Source of the DNA: Sphingomonas insulae
GTDB lineage: Bacteria; Pseudomonadota; Alphaproteobacteria; Sphingomonadales; Sphingomonadaceae
Reading direction: 5' to 3'
NCBI RefSeq assembly: GCF_010450875.1
Contig: NZ_CP048422.1
Coordinates: 2,949,001 to 3,013,000, forward strand
DNA length: 64,000 bases
Under the pieces are notes generated by a model that saw only the letters and a list, made by a program, of their open reading frames with translations, did no database searches and had not been told where the DNA came from. Made by a program: the position numbers and the translations under genes. Below are positions 34,335 to 42,726 of the stretch, in pieces (within the stretch, counting starts at the first letter, position 1; every line of letters starts with the position of its first letter).

Positions 34335-35621
34335 TCACTTCGCCCTGCCGTTGACGGCTATTCCTTGACGCCCCTTGTCGGCACCAATGTAGACACCCTC
34401 GTCCGTTGCTTCGCCTGACAGTTTGTCGCCCGTGATCCTGAATGCGAAGTTCCGCATGCCGCCGAACGGCATCTCGTTTCCGAACTCAGGCTCACCGCCC
34501 GGCTGCGGACTCCATGCCTGCGCGAAACCGCCGCGGTCCGATCTAATCTCACAATCGTCGCCCGAGCAGGAAATGCTACCGGTCATCGGAATCGGGTAGG
34601 ACGGCGTGCCGAGCAACGTCAGCCAGGATGCCGTCAGCTTCCCCTTGCCGTCGTCGCCGATGCGCACATCGGCAAGCTCGTCTCCAGAAGGGTAGGCGGC
34701 CTTAGCCGAAAAGTGCCACAGCCGCTCGGGCGCTGGCGAAGCATTGCCGATCTTGTCCGGACCGTAGGACAGAAGTCTGCCGCCCTGGGCCAGCCAATAG
34801 CTCTCGAAGAAGTCCTTTCCTGCGGCGCTCCGGCCGGCCGGCAATACCACGTGCAGGTCGACCTGCGGTAAATCGGTCGCAGCCTTCCGCCCAGCCTCCA
34901 CGCCGCTCCTGCGAACGGCTTCTGCATCGCCGCTCGGCAGGTCAAGGCCGCTGAGATCCGACACTAGAACAAGGCGTTGGACGCGGTCGTCTCCCTCGAA
35001 CATGCCCTTCGAGGCCTTGAGCCCTGCAAGGAACGGGGCGGCATCGACGCTGCCGCTTTGCGCACCTGGCTTGTCGGCGGCTAGCGCTCCCGCCGCCACC
35101 ATGCCGCCGATTAGCTGCGTCCGGAAATTGGACGCCTGGTCCTCAAGCTCTCGCGCGGTGCCTGAGGAGAACATGCTCCCGACGCCGCCCTCTTTCTGTT
35201 GAGCCGCCGCCATTTCCTGTGAGGAGAGGCCGGGAATGCATCCGACGAACGTCGTCTGCGCGGCGGACCCGTCGGCAGGCACGACGGCGATGGTGATCTG
35301 CTCGCGAGCGGCGCTCGTCCCGGCCGGCAGCGCGACTGCCGGATCCGAGATGGAGAGGACCAGGTCGCGAAAAGCTTTGTTCTGCTCGGCGAACGTTACC
35401 GCATCGGCCGCCTTCCTCAGCGCTTTCGCGTCGACGAAGATCAGCGTTCGACGAAGCGGCGCCTGCACTCCTTTGAGATCGCAGGCACCCTCCGCCCTGA
35501 TGGTGGAGCCTCCCACTTTCGTCGGTGTGCCGCCGGACCCGCTGTTGCAGCCGGCGAGGAGAAGCGGGAGGACCGATGCAGCGCCGACGAGCAGCGCGCG
35601 GCACGAAGACGCTCCGCTCAC
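34335..35621 (-). CDS. Lipoprotein with vWA-like architecture
   Basis: A 428-residue protein. The lipobox LLAGC sets the lipidated Cys at 25. The following region has the strand-rich pattern of a degenerate vWA fold (RTLIFVDAKALRK near 60; LVLVSDLSGLDLPSGDAEAV near 218; VDLHVVLPAG) with an incomplete metal site. The C-terminal third (GKLTASWLTLLG, SISCSGDDCEIRSDRGG) may be a separate beta domain with a disulfide. The GTG start overlaps the stop of the membrane-protein gene. No family is recognised with certainty. Confidence 0.65.
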   Translation of the reverse strand: MSGASSCRALLVGAASVLPLLLAGCNSGSGGTPTKVGGSTIRAEGACDLKGVQAPLRRTLIFVDAKALRKAADAVTFAEQNKAFRDLVLSISDPAVALPAGTSAAREQITIAVVPADGSAAQTTFVGCIPGLSSQEMAAAQQKEGGVGSMFSSGTARELEDQASNFRTQLIGGMVAAGALAADKPGAQSGSVDAAPFLAGLKASKGMFEGDDRVQRLVLVSDLSGLDLPSGDAEAVRRSGVEAGRKAATDLPQVDLHVVLPAGRSAAGKDFFESYWLAQGGRLLSYGPDKIGNASPAPERLWHFSAKAAYPSGDELADVRIGDDGKGKLTASWLTLLGTPSYPIPMTGSISCSGDDCEIRSDRGGFAQAWSPQPGGEPEFGNEMPFGGMRNFAFRITGDKLSGEATDEGVYIGADKGRQGIAVNGRAK

Positions 35622-36928
35622 AGCTGCACGCTCCGGTAGAGGTGGATGGAGCGGGCGGCGAAGTCGTTTGGCGTAATCGTCTCGACCGCCGCGCCGGCGT
35701 GCCTGTCGACCGCCGGACCGGTGAATCGAAAGTCGGGATCCCGATCGCAGATCAGGTCGACCAGCCGGTTCTGATAGGCGCGGAGAAGCCCCACCACTTC
35801 GGCATCCTTACTCGTGATTTGTCCAGCGTCGTGCGAGATGTCCACGTTGTCGGGCTGCGAGCGCATCTGATTGGACTTGCGTCCCAGATCGTCGATGCGC
35901 CGCTTGTGGTTCCGGTCGATGTCGGCGAGTTTCGCGGAGAGCTGCTTACCGTATATTCCCTCCATCTCCGCCTTCAGACGCAGGTACTTTTCCGCTTTGT
36001 GTGCATACTCCGGGTTCTCGTCGTGCTGCAGGTAAGTGAAGGCCGCACCCACCGCGAACACGATGAGGTTGCCAGCCAGCAGACCCGCCGTCTGCGCGAT
36101 CACGTTAGGGGGGGTGAGCCCGAGAACGACTGCGGCTTCCACTTGTGCGAGCACGGTCGAGTAACGGGCGTAGCCGACCGCCGTCATCGAGATGACGAGC
36201 AGGGCCACCGCGATCGCCATCAGCCTGATGCCCTTGGCGCGCTGCTCATCGTCGTCGGGCCGCATGTAGTATTGATAGGCCTTGAGGAAGATACCTGTCA
36301 TGTAGGACGATACCGCCACGGCTAGCGCCACAACGAGTGAGAGGCCGGCGGCGATCGCCGGCACGCCGGCGAGCTTGAAGAAGCTACTGTAGTTCATGAA
36401 GAACTCGGGGATCATTATGACCGCCGGAATGCCATATACTAGCAGCTTCGCCGGCACCTGCGCATCCCTACCACCCAGTTCGGTGCGAAGGCGGGCGTAT
36501 TCCGTCTCCGCGACTTCTAGTCGGTCCAATCGGCCACGCTGCTTCTCGTAGAACGTCGTCGTCTCCTGCGCCTTACGGACGGCACGTTCACGTCCGATGA
36601 CGTCCCGCTCAAAGTCCTCGACGAATCCTTCGACTCCGCCCTGGAGGCGCACGCGCTTGGCCGCACCGACAACGTAGTTCAGGGCGTTGGCCCGCGGCCG
36701 CGCGACATGCGTGGAAAGCCAGGCGTTCATCTCGGGCGTGAGATTCGCGCTCATGGCACCGGATTGACCATCGCCCGTCAGGCTTATGCCTCTTCCACCA
36801 CTCTCGCGATCAGCACGCGCGAAGAGGTCGGTCGCCAGCGCGCCAGTCGGCGAAAGATCCATGTCGAGATACGTCTTGAGCGGCACAATTTCCCCCATTC
36901 CACTAACTTCGTTGGTCCCGTCCGTCAC
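35618..36928 (-). CDS. Multi-span membrane protein with coiled coils
   Basis: A 436-residue protein. The N-terminal 150 residues are soluble and partly coiled coil (RERAVRKAQETTTFYEKQRGR). About five transmembrane helices occupy 155-305, then another charged helical region (305-360) and a C-terminal tail. The GTG start overlaps the preceding OmpA-like stop; an ATG ten codons in (36898) is an alternative. No family recognised. It would bridge cytoplasm and periplasm between its OmpA-like and lipoprotein neighbours. Confidence 0.65.
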   Translation of the reverse strand: MTDGTNEVSGMGEIVPLKTYLDMDLSPTGALATDLFARADRESGGRGISLTGDGQSGAMSANLTPEMNAWLSTHVARPRANALNYVVGAAKRVRLQGGVEGFVEDFERDVIGRERAVRKAQETTTFYEKQRGRLDRLEVAETEYARLRTELGGRDAQVPAKLLVYGIPAVIMIPEFFMNYSSFFKLAGVPAIAAGLSLVVALAVAVSSYMTGIFLKAYQYYMRPDDDEQRAKGIRLMAIAVALLVISMTAVGYARYSTVLAQVEAAVVLGLTPPNVIAQTAGLLAGNLIVFAVGAAFTYLQHDENPEYAHKAEKYLRLKAEMEGIYGKQLSAKLADIDRNHKRRIDDLGRKSNQMRSQPDNVDISHDAGQITSKDAEVVGLLRAYQNRLVDLICDRDPDFRFTGPAVDRHAGAAVETITPNDFAARSIHLYRSVQL

Positions 36929-37962
36929 AAATCGATCCGCACCGGCGTGGCACGGCGCAGCACGGGGTCGATCCTGATCCTCCTGGATCCGGTCGGCATC
37001 ACGCTCACCGGCCCTCCCGGCGTTGGCTTTACTGCGGCTAGGCTAGTTCCCAAAGGCGCGATGGCGTCGCGATGACCCCCGTTCGGCTTGAGGCCGCTCC
37101 TCTGGCCGTGTTCGGGATCGACCCGTGTCGGCAGGCGCCGCACGATCTCGACGGCCTCGTAGTTTCGTTTCAGAACTAGTTGCGCCTTGCACCGTTCAGC
37201 TTCGATCCTTGACCGCGCCTGGCAAAGTTCGGAGAGTTGCTGGTCGGCCATCCAGACGCCGACCGCTTCGGGCTTAGAGGCGAACAAAAATTCAATTCGC
37301 CGGTTCTGGTCTAGCGCGGCCTCGTCGTCGCCAATCACAAGAGGCATGTCCTCGCCGAAGCCTATCCGCCAGATCGAACTGTAAGCGACACCCTGCTCGT
37401 AAATGGCCTCTGCTAAAGCATTCGCGCGATCAATCGAGAGCGCCTCGTTATATTTAGCGTCACCCCGCTTGTCAGCGTGACCGGCGACGAACAGCGCGAC
37501 ATCGGGCGGTTCGCGTCGGAGACTTTCCGCGATGATCGTCACCAGCGGATCGGCTTCGGGTCTCAGTCGGCTCTGCGCTGTATCGAAGAAGACGTGGTCC
37601 GGGAAGACGACCCGCAGCACGGGCACGTCCACGCCGAACTCACTCGGCAATCGATCTGCCGGCACCACACCTTCGAAAAAGACAGGCTGGCGGTTTGGTG
37701 GAAGAGCCGCAGAGAGGCGGGCCAGCCGCTTGATCCGGTCGCAATGCTCCATTCTGACGAACGCCTGCCAGGGCTGCATGACACCCGCAGTCGAAGGCGC
37801 CTTCAGATCACGGCAGTCGACCGGCACGGAACGCACCTGCGTCATCGCCTGAGCCGATGCGAGAGATGGAACCAGACATGACGCCGCCGTCGCGCAAAGC
37901 AACATGCCGAACAAATGCGCTCGGCTCCGGAACAACCGGATTGACGACCCACCAGCCTTCAC
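36925..37962 (-). CDS. OmpA-like peptidoglycan-binding protein
   Basis: First gene of a four-gene minus-strand unit, 345 residues from GTG 37962, which follows AGGGGGAAG; a TTG eight codons upstream is possible. A signal peptide ends LASAQA. An OmpA C-terminal-like domain (about 120-230 of the mature region) carries HADKRGDAKYNEALSIDRA, GFGEDMP and NRRIEF, the diaminopimelate-binding pattern. A basic, proline-rich C-terminal part follows. It should tie the complex to peptidoglycan. The next gene overlaps by GTGA. Confidence 0.82.
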   Translation of the reverse strand: MKAGGSSIRLFRSRAHLFGMLLCATAASCLVPSLASAQAMTQVRSVPVDCRDLKAPSTAGVMQPWQAFVRMEHCDRIKRLARLSAALPPNRQPVFFEGVVPADRLPSEFGVDVPVLRVVFPDHVFFDTAQSRLRPEADPLVTIIAESLRREPPDVALFVAGHADKRGDAKYNEALSIDRANALAEAIYEQGVAYSSIWRIGFGEDMPLVIGDDEAALDQNRRIEFLFASKPEAVGVWMADQQLSELCQARSRIEAERCKAQLVLKRNYEAVEIVRRLPTRVDPEHGQRSGLKPNGGHRDAIAPLGTSLAAVKPTPGGPVSVMPTGSRRIRIDPVLRRATPVRIDL

Positions 37963-38374
37963 AAACTTCCCCCTTGTCGGAGTCAACGTGCTTTGTCGTA
38001 GCTAATTTGTCCAGCGCAACAATGCAGCAATTTGGATCTGTTCGTCGATACACCCGGCCATGCGGAGCAAATCGGAGCGACTTTGTTTTTCAAGCGTGGG
38101 TGCCGCACGACGGTTCAGCCTGGCCGAACCTGTTGCTCAGCCATGTACTAGTTCTAAAATTTTTGGTTGGAGGATGCTTAGATGATCGGCTGCTATTGGT
38201 GGATAAGACATTCGTTAACGCTACGACGATAGACTGGCTATAGTCAGGAGCCGCCGCTTTTCCTATCTGTCCTCGTGACCACGATGCAGACGTAAGCAAC
38301 CCCATTTTACAGGAACCGTTTCTGCCGTTCGCTCTTTTCGCGTTTGGTACGATTTCCCTGGTGTCACAACCGCT
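37963..38374. other. Interval between envelope operon and insertion sequence
   Basis: About 410 bases. It must contain the promoter of the leftward OmpA-led operon. It is slightly AT-rich around 38140-38240. No open frame is credible, and no tRNA or direct repeat that would mark an island end was seen. Confidence 0.45.
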
Positions 38375-38453
38375 CGAGACTGTTGAAAAAGGCCTGCGCG
38401 AAATCGGCGTGGCGGATGGCTGGTGACGCCGGCACGGTAGGATACGCCGCGTG

Positions 38454-39830
38454 TCAGGCCGGCGCAGCCTGCCGGGCGAGCAGCTGAAGGTTGTATGCCG
38501 CGGCGGCCATGGTGAACTTTTCGGCGGCTCCTGACAGGCCTCGCAGCTTGAGCGTTCGTAGCCCCAGGTTGCGTTTCAGGTGGCCGAACACGCGCTCGAT
38601 CCGCTGTCTTCGACGCCGTGCGTGCACATAGGCGTCGGTGCCGGCAAGGGCGCGCACGGTATCGCGGGCTTCCTCGCTGACAAGCCGGGTGACACCCCGC
38701 TTCGGACCGATGGTGCATTGCGGCTTCGGCTCGCAGGCGGTGCAATCGGCCGGCCGGCTTCGGTAGACGCGCACCTGCTTGGTCCGGTTGGTGCCGCAAT
38801 AGCGGCACCTGCTTGGTCCGGTTGGTGCCGCAATAGCCGAGCAGCTTGTCCGCCGGACAGCGATAGGCATCCACTTCCCGGTCGTAGCGGAAGGCATCCC
38901 GGGTGAAGAAGGCGTCCCGCTGGCGGGTCCGGTCGATGACCGGGATGTATGGCGTGATGTTCCGGTCGATCAGCCAACCGAGCAGCGGACCGCTACCATA
39001 AGCCTTGTCGGCCGAGAGACTGGCGGGTTCGATGCCCAGCCTGGTGCCGGCGCGTGACACCAGCGTCCGAGTGGCCGCCACCTCGGCTGCGAAGCGGGCG
39101 GGCGTCGCCTCCACGTCGAGGATGCAGCCGGTGTCGAGGTCGAGCAGGGGGTTAATGGCGTATGCGTAGCGCGCCGGTCCGTGCTTGCAGGTGAGCGCCG
39201 CCTGCGGGTCGGTCGGCGAGATGCTGGTCGGATCGACGGGCGCTGGTTCGTCGGGGTCCGGCGGCAACGCGGCATCGAGCGCCGCCAGATATTCGGCGAC
39301 GGGTCGCGATATGCTTTCCCCGGCACGAAGCTCGTCTGCAGCGTCGGCCCCCTTCAGCTTCTTCTCGCGGCTGGCGTCGGCTATGATCGTGCTGCCGTCC
39401 ACCGCCAAGTCACGCCCCGTTACCAGCCCAGCCGCGGCGCACCGCGCGACTACCTGCTCGAATAGCAGACGATGTAGGTCGCAGGCGCGGAAGCGGCCGT
39501 GCCGGTTCTTGGAGAAGGTGGAATGGTCGGGCACTCGGTCGCTCAGATCGAGACGGCAGAACCAACGATATGCGAGGTTGAGGTGCACCTCCTCGCAGAG
39601 GCGGCGCTCCGAGCGGACGCCGAACAGATATCCAACCAGCAGCATCCTGAGCATCAGCTCCGGGTCGATCGAGGGTCGCCCACTCGTGCTGTAGCTCGAC
39701 GCCAGCGCCTCGCGCACGAAGCCGAAGTCCAACACGCCGTCGATGCGTCGGAGCAGGTGGTCGACCGGCACATGCTCATTGCGCCGGAAACCATAGAACA
39801 GCGCCCCTGCGCCACCTGCCGACCCATCAT
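38454..39830 (-). pseudogene. IS1182-family transposase, two frameshifts
   Basis: DDE-type transposase. Recognisable blocks are VPVDHLLRRIDGVLDF, GRPSIDPELMLRMLLVGYLFG, LAYRWFCRLDL, DLAVDGSTIIADAS, SADKAYGSG and the C-terminal RRQRIERVFGHLKRNLG. The expected start MMGRQVAQG at 39830 is out of frame with ALFYGF by one base at the C-run 39803-39806. A 34-base tandem duplication at 38771-38838 then shifts the frame again, so the last 110 residues are read in another phase. The protein is not functional unless the sequence is in error. Confidence 0.85.
38771..38838. repeat. 34-base tandem duplication in the transposase gene
   Basis: Two adjacent copies (38771-38804 and 38805-38838) differ only in the last base. 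The length is not a multiple of three and explains the frame break; removing one copy restores the family-typical reading across YCGTNRTKQVRVYRS. Confidence 0.9.
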
Positions 39831-39909
39831 GTCCGTGATCCCCCACCGCCTTGCCGGAGTGAATCACGCCCTCGTCACCGTCGCAAGCAGCCGTTTTTCA
39901 ACAGCCTCG

Positions 39910-40357
39910 GACGGTTATGAGCCGCTCGTTAGCGCACGGACCCGTGCCCGTTTCAGGGCGTCAAAAGGGCGCGTCAAAAGGCCGCTCATACTTCGAGGGA
40001 CGACTAGGTCACGCCCCCCGCCCCCCTCTTAACGAACGGCAGCTTATTACGATTGGTCGCCCGAAAGCGGACAGGCCGCTCTCCACCAATAGCGAACATT
40101 CCCGTTTCACCATCGTTTTCGAGAATGCTGGTTGAGGTCATTACGCCGGAATAAGGAGTCACTCGCGCATGGAATGGCGAGTCATATCGACTGGAGCCAA
40201 CATCCGGGAAAACAAAGGGGTGTGGCGGGTTCCTTGAGAGGGATGCATTTTCCATTACCCCGTTCAGCCGGGCAATCGGCCCCTCATCGACTTGGAAGAT
40301 CGGCGTAGAACGCGCCAAACATATAGCCTGGTATACCAGTCCCGGATGCGGGCAGGG
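39910..40357. other. Gene-free interval with repeats
   Basis: About 450 bases between the insertion sequence and the ATPase gene. It holds a short direct duplication GCGTCAAAAGG (39958-39983) and the 50-base dispersed repeat. No gene seen. Confidence 0.55.
40156..40205 (+). repeat. 50-base dispersed repeat, copy 2
   Basis: Matches the reverse complement of 6421-6470 at 47 of 50 positions. Contains the ACTCGC/GCGAGT hairpin arms. Confidence 0.7.
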
Positions 40358-41533
40358 TCAGCGTGAAGGCCAGACCCATTTGGAATAATGGTCTTCGTCG
40401 CTGTGCAGGAATGTCTCGCCGCAGTCTTTCTCCAGCCGATATGTCCTGGTGTCGGGATCGCCTGCCAAGCCGGTGAGCAGCCGGTCGCTGTGCGATACCA
40501 CGACGATCTGACATGCTTTGGCCGCCGTCGTCAGGAGCCGTGCGAGCGGGTCCAGCAAGGATGGGTGCAGGCTGGATTCCGGTTCGTTGAGTATCAGGAT
40601 TTCCGGCTTGTTCGGCGCGAGCAGCGCGGCGCACAGCATGATGTAGCGCAGGGTGCCGTCCGACAGTTCGCTGGCACGCATCGCGCGGAGCAGACCTCTT
40701 TGCCGCATCGCGACGCTGCCATCCCCGTCGCCGTCGATGGTCGATCCCGGAAACGCATCCTCGATCGCACTATCGAAGGCCTCCGCATCGCCGACCGCGT
40801 GGATCGTCGCGACAGCCGCAGCCAGATCGGCCCCGTCATTGGCCAGTGCCGGCGTGTAGGTGAGGATCGGAGTCTTGCGTGCCGGAGCGTCGATATCGGT
40901 GCGCAAATTGTCGTAGAAGCGCCAGTTGCGCATCCGCTCGCGCATGAGCAGCATTTCCAGCCCATCCTCGCGATCGGACGCGTGCGTGACCATGCTGTCG
41001 AAAGGGTGAAGGTTCGCCATCCCGGTCCGCCATTCGCCGGTCGCCGCCCGTCGGACACGGACCATTTGTCCGCGGCGTTCCGCGAACAGGTTCGATCGGC
41101 CAAGCACGCCGCCCGTCCACATGGCCTCGACCTTGATTTCGGGATCGAAGGCGAAGGCTGAGCCCGGCGTCGGCAGGCCCAGATCGATAGCGTAGCCCAG
41201 ATCGTCCCCCGAAAAGCCAAGGCGCAGGCTGACCGGGCCGGACCGGACGGTCCCCTGAATGGGCACCGTGCCGCTCCGCATGCCCTGGCTGATCCGCTCC
41301 GGGCCGGCCCATAGCGTCGAGGGCAAGCCACCCTCGCGGGCCAGCGAGTTGACCAATCGCCCCTGCGCCACATCGGCGAGCAGGCGCAAGGCGCGGTAGA
41401 TGCTGGATTTTCCAGTTCCGTTGGCACCGGTTATGATCGTCAGGGGGCCAGCGGCAGTGTGATGTCCCGCAGGGAGCGATACCCGGAAATGGCGAGTTGC
41501 GAAATCATCGTTACTGTCTCCGCCGACTGACAT
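40358..41533 (-). CDS. RecF-like AAA ATPase, unknown role
   Basis: A 391-residue ABC/SMC-type ATPase. Walker A GANGTGKSS is near residue 35, the signature-like ELSDGTLRYIML is near 290, and Walker B ILILNEPESSLHP is near 315. A switch His follows in VVVSHSDRL. There is no long coiled coil, so it belongs to the short AAA_21-like group. Such proteins occur both as lone housekeeping-like genes and with effectors in defence loci; no nuclease partner lies beside it here. An ATG 12 codons upstream (41569) is an alternative start. Confidence 0.75.
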   Translation of the reverse strand: MSVGGDSNDDFATRHFRVSLPAGHHTAAGPLTIITGANGTGKSSIYRALRLLADVAQGRLVNSLAREGGLPSTLWAGPERISQGMRSGTVPIQGTVRSGPVSLRLGFSGDDLGYAIDLGLPTPGSAFAFDPEIKVEAMWTGGVLGRSNLFAERRGQMVRVRRAATGEWRTGMANLHPFDSMVTHASDREDGLEMLLMRERMRNWRFYDNLRTDIDAPARKTPILTYTPALANDGADLAAAVATIHAVGDAEAFDSAIEDAFPGSTIDGDGDGSVAMRQRGLLRAMRASELSDGTLRYIMLCAALLAPNKPEILILNEPESSLHPSLLDPLARLLTTAAKACQIVVVSHSDRLLTGLAGDPDTRTYRLEKDCGETFLHSDEDHYSKWVWPSR

Positions 41534-42102
41534 CCGTCGATGTTTGCGGCACGCCCTATCATAGTTCATCGACAGCGACGTCCCTTGCGAGTGCCAGAAA
41601 GGTCGAACGTGAGCTTGCGGTCTTCTTATCCGATGCCTCCCGACTCGCGGACGATACGTTCCAGAACTATGGTGTCCTTGTCGCGCGCTACGGCCGGCGG
41701 CAATGCGACCATATCCGTAATCGTCCTGACACCCAGGCCGGATCGACGTTCAACACCGAAGGCGGCATTTGGAGACGCTTGCTTCCCCGGCGGAGGCCGG
41801 GGCCCGGTTGGGGCGGGCTGGTGATGAGGCGCATGCAAGCGTTACAGCTGCTTTCCCAACTGGGCCCCGGCCTCCGCCGGGGAGGTAGGAGGCTGCATGT
41901 CGATACACCCTGGCAGGCCGTGAGGTGCCTCGAGTGCCCCGCCTCTACCCGAACCTCGCTGACCGTCTTTGCTCGAAACGGCGGGCTGCGCAATTCGACG
42001 TCGCGCGGACCATGGACGCGATGCCGATGCGTCGCGCGGGGCGGCGCCGATTGCGGTGATGCCACCGATCGCCTATGTGTACAGACGCGTCGGAGGCTAC
42101 AC
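41534..42102. other. Gene-free interval with palindromic repeat
   Basis: About 570 bases between the ATPase and VapB. The large palindromic unit at 41743-41913 fills its centre. No gene seen; the vapBC promoter must lie in its last part. Confidence 0.6.
41743..41913. repeat. Palindromic repeat with 52-base core, copy 1
   Basis: The outer TCGAC-TTCA ends and the strong arms CCCCGGCGGAGGCCGGGG and CCCCGGCCTCCGCCGGGG enclose a 52-base core. The copy at 57970-58141 has the same outer flanks and arms but the core in the opposite orientation (47 of 52 matching after inversion). Confidence 0.8.
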
Positions 42103-42429
42103 ATGCGCACCAACATCGAGATCGACGACGCCCTGATGGCAGAGGTGATGGAGACCTTTGGCGTCAAGACGAAGCGCGAGGCCGTCGAGCGTGCCATGCG
42201 CGAAGCCGTTCGCATCAAGCGGCAGCTGCAAGCGCTGGATGGCTTGCGCGGCATCGGCTGGGACGGCGACCTGGATGACATGCGCACCAGCAAATACATC
42301 CCTGCCGGGTGGTCGTCCTCGTCGATTCCAGCGTGTGGATCGATCTGTCCGCCGATCGGACAACGCGTCAAACCCTGGCGCTGCGCGATATCACCGCACA
42401 AGGCGGACGTCTTCGGGTCGGCGACCTGA
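42103..42429 (+). CDS. vapB: VapB-type antitoxin with lost stop codon
   Basis: Type II antitoxin. Residues 1-69 are standard: MRTNIEIDDALMAEVM, TKREAVERAMREAVRIKRQ and the C-terminal toxin-binding GWDGDLDDMR. Codon 70 is TGG at 42310-42312, exactly where a TGA would overlap the VapC GTG as GTGA. The frame therefore runs 39 residues further, overlapping vapC by 121 bases. The tail has no family resemblance. Most likely a stop-loss mutation; the core still should bind VapC. Confidence 0.82.
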   Translation: MRTNIEIDDALMAEVMETFGVKTKREAVERAMREAVRIKRQLQALDGLRGIGWDGDLDDMRTSKYIPAGWSSSSIPACGSICPPIGQRVKPWRCAISPHKADVFGSAT

Positions 42430-42719
42430 TACTGACCGAAGTCTTGCAGGGGACGCGCAGTGCGCGCAATTTCCAGCGGACGCTGGCGTGGATGATGGAA
42501 TTCGACGCGATACCGATCGCCGACCATCGCGTCGCGGTAGAGGCCGCCCGCCACTATCGCCATTTACGCGCCCTGGGCATCACCATCCGCAAGACGATCG
42601 ACACGCTGATCGCCACGCGGTGCATCCTTGATCGCCTTCCGCTGTTATACAGCGATCGCGATTTCGACCCTTTCGTCCAGCATCTCGGCCTCCGGTCGGC
42701 GCTCGTGACCCCGGAGTAA
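42309..42719 (+). CDS. vapC: VapC-type PIN-domain ribonuclease toxin
   Basis: A 136-residue PIN nuclease. The acidic site is built from Asp6 (VLVDSSVW), Glu in LTEVLQG near 44, and Asp residues in KTIDTLIATRC and YSDRDFDPF. It cleaves RNA when released from VapB. The GTG start lies inside the extended vapB frame. The adjacent gor gene begins 7 bases after its stop. Confidence 0.88.
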   Translation: MVVLVDSSVWIDLSADRTTRQTLALRDITAQGGRLRVGDLILTEVLQGTRSARNFQRTLAWMMEFDAIPIADHRVAVEAARHYRHLRALGITIRKTIDTLIATRCILDRLPLLYSDRDFDPFVQHLGLRSALVTPE

Positions 42720-42726
42720 GAACACC

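Larger units (their letters stand above)
38375..39909 (-). mobile_element. IS1182-family insertion sequence, inactivated
   Basis: The ends are CGAG(A)CTGTTGAAAAA at 38375 and its inverted copy TTTTTCAACAGCCTCG at 39909, matching at 15 of 16 positions. The single transposase gene between them is broken in two places. Direct target repeats were not evident at the flanks. The element lies at the right edge of the accessory region. Confidence 0.82.

Noticed and set aside
36925..37962. OmpA-led operon as a Zorya defence system
   Set aside because: The membrane partner lacks MotA-like motifs and no helicase or nuclease subunit is nearby. Only the OmpA-like domain is shared.
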